Made by a program: the position numbers and the translations under genes. This document shows, piece by piece, positions 28,960 through 40,529 of a DNA stretch of 64,000 nucleotides. The notes beneath the pieces were generated by a model, which saw nothing but the letters and a program-made list of their open reading frames with translations, was not told the origin of the DNA and searched no databases. Origin of the DNA: Solea solea (taxonomy: Eukaryota > Chordata > Actinopteri > Pleuronectiformes > Soleidae); the NCBI RefSeq assembly GCF_958295425.1, contig NC_081136.1, positions 3,567,311 to 3,631,310 on the forward strand, read 5' to 3'. Numbering within the stretch: the first letter of the stretch is position 1; each line of letters opens with the position of its first letter.

Positions 28960-31440
28960 AGAAAAGTCACAAATATACGACTGAACAGCTCAAATTTACA
29001 TACAGGAACATGTATGTTCACGACAAATGAAATCCACACAAAATAGTAAGTCAACAAATTCTCTTTTCATCCAACAAAACATTCTGAAATGTAAAGCCGT
29101 AGATAGATGGGTAGATTAAAACTCCTGGACAAAGCTAAAACTTACTTATGTTTTTATTTGAAAAAAGCACAGTCAGTACCTGTGGTATAATTTGCTCTGA
29201 AAACTGTTAAAAACACGCAACACAGGCTCAAAACACTGTACGTCATAATCCACTTAACGTGTCGTTCACCCTCTTGTAAATAAAAACCCCATTACGGTGC
29301 CAGTAAAGTTCAGGGTTTGTGTAACAAAAAAATAAGCTATTTCTAAATTCTGTAAGCGTTTTTTTCTTCTTCTCAAATGCTGCTTCTTATTAATTTATTC
29401 TACAAACCCATAAGCTGCAACAGCATGAAAACATCCCAGAATCACATACTGTACTGTACATGATACACACTCTGACTCCCACACACAGACCAAGATTCTA
29501 CAGCACAGTCCGTCTGCCATGACCGGACATAAATTGACTTAAATATTAATATTTATAGGTATATTTTTATCCTTGTACCTAGTTTTAGTGAAGTTTTAGT
29601 ACGATATCTTTAGATTGCCCTGTTTGCACGCCGCATAATTTCATTGTACGTTGTGTATAATGACAAAAAAAGACAAATCTGACTGACATAATTACACAAG
29701 GTTGATTGAAATGAGTTGGATGAAGGCAAATATAAGCAAACCATATCGAAGCACAAAATAAAAAGATTACACAAATAAAACTGCAAAACCTGCATGCTTG
29801 AATTATGGCTAAAATAGCTAATTTAAGTAATTTAGCTAAAAAAAAGTAGCGTAACGTTGAGATTTAGTACAAGTTCAAGTAACTCTAAGAGGAAAAAAGA
29901 CTGTCCCTTACTTTTTTAAGTCTTAGGCGCTTAAAAACAACTATTTCCATGTAGAATTATTGGCTTATTTTGAGAAGAATATCCATTAACATAATGTAAT
30001 AAAGATGCAGTTTGTATCTAATGAAATACATTCTATATATTATAATATTACGGTAATAATAATGATAATAATACATATTTTACAGTTAAATGTACACGTT
30101 TATCCTTCAAATATTCACATTCATTTTGTGTTAGAAATCTTATCCACACAAATCAAAAATGATCAAAATATGACTACTAAACTATTACTATTTGAACTAA
30201 ACTATTAGATGAGTATATGACTTAGCATTATGGCGTTTTATTGCAGCATTTTCCGGTGTCACTTTTAATACCCGCACATGAAAAACGTCTTTTAAAGAGA
30301 CATCGAGACAAATTACCGCTGACAAAAAAGGCACTTAGGTGGATGTACAGCGGCAGATTACAGACGGGTGATTCCTTTTACAGTACAGTACACGGCTGCA
30401 CAACCGTTCATTAGGCTGAATTGCCTCTGTCAGGTCTGTCGTGCACCTGTGTGTGTGTGGGAGGGGGGAGTAAAGCAGCTTTGTGTCTGGGGACTTCTGA
30501 GAGTGATTGATGTTGTTATTGAACATCAGGTGTAAAAAAAACCCAAAAACAACAACAACAAAAAACAGGAAGTTGCCTTTTGTTTTCGGCCTTTTCTTCA
30601 ATTTTCCCCCCGCTTTCCTTTTCTTTTCTTTGGAAGCAAAGGAAAGCCGGGGCGGTTTGGCAGCTCTCCACAAGCCAATCGATCAATAGACAAAACACAG
30701 AACAGGTGCCGTTACTTTCCCCTGCAGCAGCAGCAGCACCTGACGGCGGTGATGCTATCACCATGGCAGAATTAGGCTAAATAATTACAACACAGGAGAT
30801 CTTAATCCGAGCCGTGAGACACAGATTATACACTGACGCGTGACAGTCGCGTAGGCTGTGTGAAGTCACAAGACCTGACAAGAAAACCCACCCACACAAC
30901 CCCCCCCCAATCCCAGAAGTCTCCTTGACAGTGACCTTCACGGTCGTCCATCACCACACTGCCGTCATGTGACGAAAGCTCTCAGTGGTGTGTGTAAAGA
31001 GGATTATTCCAGGGGCGCAGCACTGAAAGGAGGCCCCACAGACGGCATGTTATTATATCATTTGTTTATAATCGAGAGGCTCTTTTGTTTTGGTGGAGTA
31101 TATCAATATTCTTCAGACAAAGATTTTCAAACATAAAAAAGACCAAACTTTGCCTGTGAGTCCAGTACGATGTCAATCTCCTTCTGCTGCAATAGTCCTG
31201 ATGGTGGCGCTACACAGAACCATCAAAATCCACCTATAAACTGTCCAACAGTTCACTTGACAGACTAACTTAAAGCACCAGAGTGTAAAGTGTCGACTTT
31301 GACGTTGTTCAGATACAAAAACGCAATAGACGGCGATGGAAATTGCTAACGGAGCGATATCGGCAGTGCAAAACCCGATAACCAAAACTGATAAATATGC
31401 ATTTTCCCTACAACCAAATGCGGAAGTCATTTACTGATAA
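28960..31440. other. No gene recognised
   Basis: AT-rich, mostly unique sequence. Local low complexity occurs at 30045-30075 (AATAAT), 30531-30562 (A and CAA runs), 30600-30640 (CT-rich), 30724-30738 (CAG repeats, about five units) and 30899-30908 (poly C). Open frames overlapping 30335-30780 on both strands arise from these runs. Confidence 0.5.
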
Positions 31441-31489
31441 CTTGACACAACTGTTATATATCTGCTCCTGGTCTCTATCTTCTATCTAC

Positions 31490-31690
31490 CTCTGTTCTGG
31501 CCCCCATTTTTCCTTTCACCTCAACCTGTCTAGGCAGATTGCCGCACATCTTTGAGTGTAGTGCCTGCTCATTGTGTGAACTGTTGGGGTTTCCTCTATA
31601 CATCTATAATGTTGTCTATGTACAGAGCTTTGAGATAATATGCGTTGTGATTTGGCGCTATACAAATAAAACTGAACTGAATTGATCAGT
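31490..31690 (+). mobile_element. 3' end of a non-LTR retrotransposon-type repeat
   Basis: The diagnostic end reads GTTGGGGTTTCCTCTATACAT..., then ACAGAGCTTTGAGATAATATGCGTTGTGATTTGGCGCTATACAAATAAAACTGAACTGAATTGA. The GTGATTTGGCGCTATAxAAATAAAaxTGAA ending is a hallmark of an abundant teleost LINE-type 3' tail with a short terminal repeat (ACTGA/ATTGA). It is 5' truncated, as is usual for LINEs. The exact clade is uncertain. Confidence 0.7.
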
Positions 31691-31699
31691 CAATTTAGT

Positions 31700-34600
31700 C
31701 TCTTCTGCAGTGAAATTATTATATTTATATTTCATACTCATGACTCAACAGATGTAGATGTACATAAATGACTTAATACAGTTTATGCATTCCCAACTAA
31801 GTTTATATATATATAAAAAAAATCCTTGAACATTGGAACAAAATAAATATTCTGTGTTTGTAAAAAATTTCCCTATCATGGCTGATTTGGTGTTTAAAAA
31901 TTCGAACTGGCTCCGCATTATCCTCTCCAACATCAAATTAGTCAATTTGGGGATGTAAAAATTAAACGATGCCTCCAATCACGCCAAAAGAAAATAAAAA
32001 TCAAGGTAAAAATCACAATCAACTGGCACAAAGACTTCCACGACACAGTTCCATCTTGATTAATAAACAAAAACTGTGATCATTTGCATTGGAATTGTCT
32101 CAAAAAACTGTACAAAGGCGTGTGATTAGTAAAAATGAAGCTTGTAGTGGAGGAAGACAAAGAGGTGTAAAAAGCTGACAAACACACTCCGTTTATAAGA
32201 TCTGAACGTGGAATAAACCACGCGCACAGAGGCATTGACCCTAATGGCCGACGGTGAATTGCATTGTTCCGGCAAAAGAAAATAGAGACCCGAGTAGGAA
32301 GTGGAGAAACAGTCTCTACGAGTTCTCTCCTCACTTTTTCTCCTCCCGTCTCTCGGCGGCGGACGGCACTACTGCCACTTTGGATATGTCACCGACAATA
32401 AGGATGAAAGATTGGACGACCGCTCTCGTCTTCCACCGCCGCCACGCGCCTGGAGGAGGCCCGAGCGAAATGGGGATTTAACAAGGCCAGAATCACTCCT
32501 AACGCCTGGGTAAATGGCCAGAGTGAACCCTGCCTGAACCAGCTCTGGCTCCTGAATGCAGACTTTAGCGTGTGAAGTGTGAAAAGTGAAGAGGACGGCG
32601 TCTTCTGACGCGGGCGCAGCGAGAATCATTGCCGTTTAAATAAGTGATCGGATTCAAATAGATGCAGATCGTGCCAAGACTCGTCTGTCGACGTCCGCCC
32701 GGATAAAGACTCTGCGATAACAAAACAACTGTTGACGCTTAGGATGATTAAAATGATGAGTTCCGTTGATGAAATGTGCTTTACACAAAAAACAGACATT
32801 TTCTTTTACACTGTAAAAAATATGAAATACTGTCATTTACAGTCGCTTAAAATGACATTTCTGACACGTGTGATACACCTTTATTGGATCAATCTGTTTG
32901 CGTTGTGTTTTAAACTTGCTAATCGTGTTTAACTTCAACTTAAAAACTTACTTTTCTTCTCATTTGTTTGTAAATTGTAAAAAGTGTTAATTTCTCCATC
33001 AGTAGATTTTATTCTCTGCTTCCAGACCAGAGACAACAGTAAAAGAAAATAGCTTCTACTACATTTACTATATTTAATCCTCTGCAACGTTCACACTGTG
33101 AATATTAAGGTCATGCTCTATAAATTCTGTTTACTCACTGTCTATTCTGAATATACAATTCTATTTTTTTCTATATCTTGTATATTCCTAGATATTAAAG
33201 TGCATGTTTATTATTTGTTACCTTTATTTTTGACAGTTTTTGCTCGTGTAACACTATAAATTCCCCAACAGTGGCACATTTATATCATCTTAGAAAACCA
33301 AATAAACCAATAAATAAAAGAAACAGCAGAGTCATCACAGTGTAGGAAAACTTTAGAACTAGAAGTTTTCCTCCAGACTCAAGAGATGAAAAACTATGAC
33401 TTTGACCTTTGGCTACTCACTCCTAAGCGAGTACAAGTGAAGATTTGAGCTTTAATTTGGAAGGATTATTTTGAGGATTAAAGGTTTTTGAAAGACAGTG
33501 CACCTTGTGCTGAGAAGAAGCCTGAGAAAAATCTAACTCTCTCTAGCCTGGAAAATAAAGTGCGTTGCTGTACACTCCCCGCACCAAATCCCATAGAGAA
33601 ACCACTTTAACCATTTTATAACTTCAGTGTTTCCAAATCCCTGGATCTGATTTACTTAAGCGACTCAAACTTCTCAGACGTGGCGGCAGCAGACCCGCAG
33701 CTCCCCCATGAGCCTTAACACACATATTTTCTCCATGGACTTTGGTGTGGGGGAGAGAGAAAGAGCTCCGTTACCCACTGACATTGAAAAGGCCGTCAAC
33801 CCAAAAATAAGACAAAATGTTCCAGCCGTCGCGGCGGCTGTCGCTGCCACACAGAGACATAAAAACACTTTACTGTTACAAATCACACACTTTAACACAT
33901 TCAAATGTTAATATTCATGTCGACACCGAAGAACGAAGTCGTCTGTTACTTAGTATGCAGCCTGAGATTCCTTGAGCGGAACATGATTCATCTTGCTTTG
34001 CTAAGCCCCCCCACCCCCACCCCCGCCCTGATAACGTGGCTCGCTGGCACGCTGACAGGTGGACGTACTGTACGGCACGTCACCGCTTCTGATTCCACTG
34101 CCCTGCGAGATAAGCCTCGAAAATCAATAAGGAATTATTCAACCCGTACGCAGTGGACTCGCGCGCACGGACGGCAACGCTTTGCGAAAGAACAGTGACA
34201 GCTCGCCGCTTTTCAGAGCCGGTGTAAATCTGTAAATCTGCCCTCCGCGCTACACTGTCCTTGAAGATTAAAAGGAGTCTTCTTAATAAATTTCTATTCC
34301 TGTTTTTACAGCCTCTATGTGTTTTTATGAGTTTAAAGTGCACGGCGAGGTTTGTGTAGGGCATAAAACCCAATCAAATTAAAAAGCTTTAATTAAAAGT
34401 GTTCATACACAGTAATTCCACTCATGACTGGATTTTTTTTTTTATCCGGGTACAAAAGGTCAGGTCCAAAAACAATCAAACGTAGCATCAGAGGAGCGTA
34501 TTCTGATGAAAACATAAAAGCTGCCGCTTTCATAATCACTTTGTGGTTCATCCAATGAGATGCATGGTGGTGCGACGGCTGCTCCAAAGCTCAAAAGAAG

Positions 34601-34840
34601 ACAATGATGAATACATTTCACGGTTCATTACATTTACGCAGCGTTTGCCGGCTAAACCCACAGTTCATGTGCAACAAACAGTGATAAAATAGGTTTATAA
34701 ATGACGCAGCCGGAGGAGAAATAGGGGCAAAAACAACAAGACGATAAACGATAGGAATATGATAAATGAGATCTGGATACAATGAGGTCAGAGATATTTG
34801 GTGCTGTGCGTTTTTTTGACTGGTGAATGGAACAGAGACT
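31700..34840. other. No gene recognised; mostly unique sequence
   Basis: No clear transposon. Small CpG-richer spots lie at 32335-32470 and 33815-33850. C-rich runs lie near 34005-34022, poly(T) near 34433-34443, and a TTTAATTAAA palindrome near 34387-34396. The relative lack of repeats over 3 kb is notable but unexplained. Confidence 0.45.
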
Positions 34841-34843
34841 CAC

Positions 34844-34902
34844 CTTTGTGTCAACGATGTCACCTTCAGTGACTCTTTACCTCCTCCAGTGGACACTCAG
34901 GT
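34844..34902 (-). other. Candidate exon, 59 bp, minus strand, unidentified
   Basis: On the minus strand the acceptor CTTTCTGTTTCTTTTCCTTCAG (34903-34924) is very strong and the donor CAAAG|GTGAGTC (34843/34844) is good. All three frames contain a stop, so it would have to be untranslated, a last coding exon, or use the internal GAG|GTAAAG donor (exon 34881-34902). In the phase left open by the candidate at 54475-54513 it stays open for 11 codons and then stops. A noncoding transcript or 5' UTR exon fits best. Confidence 0.25.
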
Positions 34903-34924
34903 CTGAAGGAAAAGAAACAGAAAG

Positions 34925-35560
34925 ACCAGATTTGTCCAAATGGGTTCATCATATGTCAATTCCCAACATTTAGCTGTAGAGATACACACAACAGAAGGTT
35001 CCACAGAAGAGGACATTAACAAAATATGACTTCTTTTTTGGTCTATCTTGATAAGGGAGAGTAATTAAAGTATTGACGGTCGACTGAGTTGCTCCAAATG
35101 TTCAGTTGGACATCTGAAGTCTCCCGGGCTGCAGCGAGCAGACAGATACTGTGAGTCTGTGTGTTCTGCCTCTGTTTACTCTTCTGTCCATCAGCGGTAA
35201 TGTGGCAAAATATCCATAATCGATGGTGTTGTTTTCCTGCAATTGTTCAGGGAGGGAGCAGACAAGTGTTGAAGAAGCAGCAGCAGCACGGACACAAACA
35301 GCTGTCGGGGAATCTCCTTCCAACAGATGCTGAGCAACGTGGAGGTTTTGGATCATTTCCTCTAATTTGAGGGTGGTCGTGTCTCCCTGCATCCACAATT
35401 ATATTGTGGTAGTAATAAAATGTAACAAAAATCACCAATTTCCTACAAAAAAAGCAGTTATTTCCTTGTGTTCACACTGCCAGGTTTCCCTCATAAGCGC
35501 CACCATCAGGAGACAGCAGTAATGAGGCTGGTGAGTCAAACTGGTATTGTATTTTTCAAA
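34925..35560. other. No gene recognised
   Basis: Unique sequence with a short CAG run near 35276-35287. The frames of 60-98 codons are chance. Confidence 0.5.
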
Positions 35561-35566
35561 CTATGG

Positions 35567-35745
35567 ATACTGGGTCACACGGTGGAGTAGTGGCTAGCAC
35601 TGTTGTCCATCTACAGTCCAAAAACCTGTGAAGGTTAATTGGACACTCTAATCTGACCCTACATCAGCTGGGAGTTGCACCAGTGGCCCCCCTGCGACAG
35701 AAGATGAGTAAAATTGAGTATTTTTGTGTCACTCCTTTGCTAAAA
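35567..35745 (+). mobile_element. tRNA-headed SINE, sense, internally deleted
   Basis: The head GGGTCACACGGTGGAGTAGTGGCTAGCACTGTTGTCC joins directly to the middle phrase ACAGTCCAAAAACCTGTGAAGGTTAATTGGACACTCTAA. Then comes the tail TACATCAGCTGGGAGTTGCACCAGTGGCCCCCCTGCGAC. The box-B region and about 100 bases of body are missing between head and middle. Confidence 0.8.
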
Positions 35746-36973
35746 CTTGGTCCTGTGGTTAAAACCGTATCCTGGAGTGCAGGGGATTTTGGAAGCAGCA
35801 GGTGCAGCACAACAAACAAACACCCAGCCTGAACTAAACGCTGTTGTTAAAGATTCCACCGCTAAATCAGACTTTGACAGATAACTCAAACAATCCGTCT
35901 CCTGGGGCCATAAAAAAAGGAAAAAAAGACACTCTGCGGGAGAGGAATCCATCAAATCTTTGTAGTGTTGCTGCGTGAATGTGCTGCGACTTCTGATTAT
36001 TGCTATTCAATCTGAGAAAGTGTGTTTACCGACTGACTGACGCACAGATTAAAAGCCATTACTGTGAGTAGGCAGGAGTATAAAAGCAAAGCATTTCCAG
36101 GCGGCGCATTCAGTCACTTCTCAATGCACCCTTTTTTTTACGCCATCAGAATACAACAAATAATGACGGAAATTGAAACAGCAAATTAAGTCTATTTTAC
36201 CTCGAGCTGGGCAAATCAAATCATGTTTTTTCCTCCCTCCTCACTGCCTATAGATAGTTATATTGAAGATTGGTTTAAAATTAAAAGCTATCGTTGTGAA
36301 ACACATACTGTGGGCAGTGTTTTTGTGGGGTTTCATTTCACCATAAACGCTCAGCGTTCCCCACACTCTTTCCAGCTGTTCTCACATGTTAATCTCAGAC
36401 AAGCGAGCGCCGGCTGTGGTCGACACCCGCGACACAATCGTGTGGCACAAAACCCGGCGATGCATCACCGCTTGAGATGCGCCGCTAAATATGCATGCAT
36501 GACAAACGGCCTGATGGGAACACAGCGAGCGCGTCACTGTGATGTTAGTCGAGCGATTTGCCTCATTGTGAGTTTTGAGCAGCCATCTGCACACGTTCTT
36601 TTGTGTGGCTCTGTAGAACATGAGTCCTGTTTCCTGCTGTGCTTTTTCCCATTTTGCTCCTTCTGCTCATCACTCTTTACCACTTCATACCAAAAAGCAC
36701 AAAACTCAAGTCGTCCTATGAGATGTTGGTTTGTTTCAAGGAATTCGTCTGGGGGTACGATTTGTGGGAATTAGTGACGTCTAATCTGGTTAGATTGTAG
36801 AGTGCAAGAAAATGAGGACTCCTCAACTCAACCCGAACTTTCCCAAGTGTGTTTGGGAAACTTGCTTGCTTGACTTTTGGTTGTTCATTAAATCAGATGA
36901 TGATGACGTCCTTCTGTCCTTCAGTGGCGAGTCCTGGATGGTTATATACAGTATATCAGTCCTGGAACCAGTC
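35746..36973. other. No gene recognised; CpG-rich stretch at 36380-36560
   Basis: Contains the longest plus-strand frame outside repeats (36223-36774, 183 codons). It has no recognisable domain, an uneven composition (Cys/Phe/Ser-rich end reflecting a CT-rich stretch at 36640-36690) and no splice support, so I do not call it a gene. The CpG-rich part 36380-36560 is unique-looking and includes GCATGCATG and AAATATGCATGCATGAC strings. Confidence 0.4.
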
Positions 36974-37345
36974 TTGTATAAAGTACTGTACCTAAAAGGG
37001 ATACTTGATTATCTTACCAGAAAAGGACTTTGGTAGAAGTCACTTTTTTTAATAATAATATTACTTAAGTAAATGTCTTAAAAGTATAGGACATTTACTG
37101 TGCTTAATTTTCTAGGAGTTAGGATTGAGCCACGGTGGCTCAGTGGTGGGGTGAGTTGTCTTTCAACTGGAAGGCTGTGGGTTTAACTCCTGGCTCTGCT
37201 CGTCTATATGTGTGCCCGAGCAAAGACACTTAACCCCATGTTGCAGTGTGTGAATGGGTGAAAACTGTAGAGAGATAGTAGGAGGAAATGTAGTGGAGTA
37301 AAAGTTGCTAGAAACGTGAATTTTGTACTTGGTTACATTACAACA
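36974..37345 (+). mobile_element. Composite: AAGTAC-rich hAT-like repeat containing a tRNA-SINE, copy 2
   Basis: The left part has CTTGTATAAAGTACTGTACC, AAGGGATACTTGATTATCTTACCAGAAAAGGACTTTGGTAGAAGTCAC and TATTACTTAAGTAAATGTCTTAAAAGTAT. At 37120 the junction AGGAGTTAGGATTGAG leads into a tRNA-like head (GGTGGCTCAGTGGTGG, box B GGTTTAACTCC near 37179) and a SINE body (GCCCGAGCAAAGACACTTAACCCCATG). The right end GTACTTGGTTACATTACAACACC resembles the hAT-like terminus. The structure parallels 10220-10580. Confidence 0.7.
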
Positions 37346-37709
37346 CCGTCTGGAACCATTGGTCCTGTTGCATGTTGGACATTTCTGTCGTGTCGTGGTT
37401 AAACTCTCTCCACTTTCCCTGCCGTTTGCACTCATGTCTTTGTTGTTGGCAGAGCGGTTCATCTTTGTTTGCGAGTCAACATGTGAGAGGCACATCTGTT
37501 CATACCGTTGAACAGGTGTGCCCTTGCCTAAAGTACATATAAAAGCTTTGTCTAAGGTTATGAAAACCCAAACTATTTTTTTTTATTAAAAGTGGTAATA
37601 CACTTCAAACAGGGCAGTATGTTCAATTGATGTCAATAAATAGTACTAAATAGAAATAATAAGGGGAAAAAAACAGAATTTTGGGTGAAACATTGGTAAG
37701 ATCAGATGG

Positions 37710-37965
37710 GCTTCAGATCTCCATGTTCTTGTCTTGTCTGAATGGGTTTTCTCCAGGCACTACAGCTTCCTACCACAGCTGAAGGACTTGTAGATTGGGG
37801 TTAAGGTTACTGGAGACTCTAGATTAACCTTGCGTGTGAATGTGAAGGACTGTTTGTATGATGGTCCAGTGAAGGTTTATCTCACTTCTTCCCTAATGCC
37901 GGGATTGCCTGAAGCTCCCATGACCCGTGAAGGATAAACGGTAAAGATAATGGACCGATGAAATC
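37710..37965 (+). mobile_element. tRNA-headed SINE, sense, body and tail
   Basis: Ordered motifs: CTCCATGTTCTTGTCTTGTCTGAATGGGTTTTCTCCAGGCACTACAGCTTCCTACCACAG, AGATTAACCTTGCGTGTGAATGTGAAGGACTGTTTGTATGATGGTCCAGTGAAGG, then CTAATGCCGGGATTGCCTGAAGCTCCC and ACCCGTGAAGGATAAACGGTAAAGATAATGGA. This is the canonical body and tail order, with the head missing. Confidence 0.75.
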
Positions 37966-38551
37966 CGTCTTTATATCTGAGATGATTTCTCCATTATTTG
38001 CTCCGGAGAACCCTTTATTTACTAATCTGTGAGGTAGTGGTGGTAGAGTGGACTGACATTTATAAGTGAGTGGCGGGTCCTTCCTTTCTTATCAGGTATT
38101 TAAGCCAAGCTGGAGTCAATCATGGATCACATATATGGTCCTTTATGAGCTTAAAGGACAATCGCGGACATAATACACTCACTGACCTTGATACTGCACT
38201 TTTATTTTCTCATCTGCTGCAAGTTTTTTTTGCTGCACAATAATACTTTACATCATTTCATGCACCCGTCTTCTGTCGTTTATTCACTTTAAGCCTCTGG
38301 GATTCTCAACATGAAAAAGACATTCCCAATTAGGAAAATGGAAGCCATCCAGATGTTGGCTGCAATACTGCAAAGACGTTCCATTTCCCACGTCTGCATC
38401 GCGACCGTGGTGAAATCGCTGGCAGCAATGACAGTCATTCCTCTCACGGCACGGCAGGTTTGGCAATCTCCACGCGCGACAACCTGTGCAGCAGCTTATG
38501 TAACGACACGACGACGAGGCAAGGAGGCGATCTTTACATCAAGGAAGCAGG

Positions 38552-38555
<4 letters not shown>
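37966..38555. other. No gene recognised
   Basis: Unique sequence. Open frames at 38284-38654 on both strands run into the poly(G) tract and have no family resemblance. Confidence 0.45.

Positions 38556-38583
<28 letters not shown>
38556..38583 (+). repeat. Poly(G) tract (28 G)
   Basis: Uninterrupted run of 28 G. It encodes the poly-Gly seen in two overlapping frames. Length is probably uncertain because of sequencing limits. Confidence 0.9.
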
Positions 38584-38589
38584 CATGGC

Positions 38590-40076
38590 ACTCGACAGAA
38601 GAGATATTACCCACAGTAATCGACACTGGGGGGGTGAGCTGCAGAGCGAGCTGACCTTGAAGAGTTTAACCTGCCAATCAAAAGCGTGTGTGTTTCCTCC
38701 TCGCTGACAAGCAGCCGGGCAGAAAGCGGAGACCCAGATCTGTCAGCGGAGTCCAGATGTATAAATGATGAGGAGACACAGTCGGGGAATACGAGCACCA
38801 CTTCACACACTTTTGATATATCACACACTATAATGTGCTTTGTGTCGTGCATGTTTAGCATTAATTGCCGTGCCTGGACAGTAACTGTGGCCTTTTGTGC
38901 AATTTATTTTGCAATTCAAGTCAACAACGACTGTTGAAAAAGTGTGACACGATTTCTGGAAGCCCGTACATTTTTGCTGGAAGAGAAGAGAAGAGAAGAG
39001 ATAGATAGGGGATCATCAGCTATGACTGAAGTTGCTCAGATTGTATAGATTTAATAAGCTTAAATGCACCAATTTGCCACTGAAAATGGACTTCCAAATT
39101 AATCGTAAAATCATTTGATGAGCTGAATGACTTTATATTGACCAACCATTTAAGAACATTGCGCTATTATGTTCTTTTAAAACCTTGCCTTTTCTGAATA
39201 GTTTGCCATTTATCTGTGTGGTATGTAGGCAGCTTAAGACTTGCAGTTCAAAGTGAATGTGATGGATTTGTTGGCAGGATAAAAAAAAAAAAAAATGTCT
39301 TCGCTGGACAGAAAACTACTGAGACTGAGTGCGGCATGTCAAAACATCTTCAATGCCAGAAAGGCTTTGGTGAAACAGGCACGTCTCTAACTGCAAAAAG
39401 CCACATAAGTGCCTAGCAACTGTATTCCAGCGTGTGTCACAATGGCGGTGCTCTACTTTGCAGTAGTACATCTACTCTACGTCAGGTAAATCTCTGTGGA
39501 CAAAAGGTGTCCGTCATCCGCTCAAATAAAGACGCTACCGCTGGTCAAACTGTGAAATTTTAAAATCTCATAAAAGCTCTAAATCACCACCACTCAAATC
39601 AAACAAAAGGCATCCAGTAAGAAAAAGTTTCCTCTGAAACTTTGCAAAGAGCGCCGGCTGAATTTAGCAGGTGCGATGCTGTGAAATAAGACGTCTGGCA
39701 CTTGTATGATTCCGACACATAACATGCTGTCATTCCATTTCGACGTATTCTTTTTGAGACGCAGCCTGCTGCTTATTTGCAGAATGCAGTCTTTCACCAG
39801 AGGTGCTGTTCTCCGCTGCTGTAAAAGCTAACGCCGCACTTGATTTGCTGAAAAATATTGAGCGACTGCGAGATTGACACTTCACAGTGCATAGGAATAA
39901 GAAATGCGGCGGGAAAAATATGACACCAGGTAAAACTGTAGCTTGAGACTGAGGCCCAATTCCATTTCTCATTTCGTCCCCTTGTGACTGAGTTACTGGG
40001 TCGAAATGGAACACCCCTGATACACAATCATGCAGCAGACGCGATGTGTTTTGCCAGAGATACAACATGCCACTGT
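38590..40076. other. No gene recognised; short (GAAGA)n run
   Basis: A pentanucleotide (GAAGA)n run lies at about 38981-39000 and a poly(A) at about 39281-39294. The rest is unique-looking DNA with no exon or transposon identified. Confidence 0.5.
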
Positions 40077-40099
40077 CAAAACAAACAAACAAACAAACA
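40077..40099. repeat. (CAAA)n microsatellite
   Basis: About five tetranucleotide units. Confidence 0.85.
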
Positions 40100-40223
40100 T
40101 GGTGTTGTCAGCTGCTCCTACAGTATATTGATGTCTTGGACTATAGGCATTAATAAGCATGAAGCAGAGACATGTCAGAAAACATGTTTAGTGCTGGGTA
40201 ATACTGGTGTACCAATTGTTGCT

Positions 40224-40237
40224 GTTACCATGGCTAC
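40224..40237. promoter_or_regulatory. RFX X-box-like palindrome
   Basis: GTTACCATGGCTAC, close to the RFX consensus GTTRCCATGGYAAC. Evidence is the motif only. Confidence 0.3.
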
Positions 40238-40337
40238 TCAACATGCTAACTACCAAGGAGTATTTGTATGATTATTTAAAAGTCAATGTTACAAAATTTT
40301 ACCCCCAAAAACTACCCAATTAGTGGCACATACATTA

Positions 40338-40338
40338 T

Positions 40339-40386
<48 letters not shown>
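40338..40386. repeat. (CA)n microsatellite, long
   Basis: About 49 bases of CA with one AAAC interruption. It is the longest CA run in the window. Confidence 0.95.
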
Positions 40387-40388
<2 letters not shown>

Positions 40389-40529
40389 TTTTCAAAAGTG
40401 ATGACAGTTTTCCTGAATACAACTTGACACTGCTCCGCTAGCCTCAACCCACTGTGGACCATGCATTAATTAATGAAATTTACTAGGGTCACTGAATGCA
40501 TCTTGAACACATTTTGTAAGGTGCTCCTC

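Noticed and set aside
30335..30780. Overlapping frames on both strands (60-112 codons)
   Set aside because: Arise from CAA, CT and A-rich low complexity; antisense pairs of equal quality argue against coding.
36223..36774. 183-codon plus-strand open frame
   Set aside because: No recognisable domain, composition tracks a CT-rich stretch, no splice-site support. About this length is expected once or twice by chance in 64 kb over six frames.
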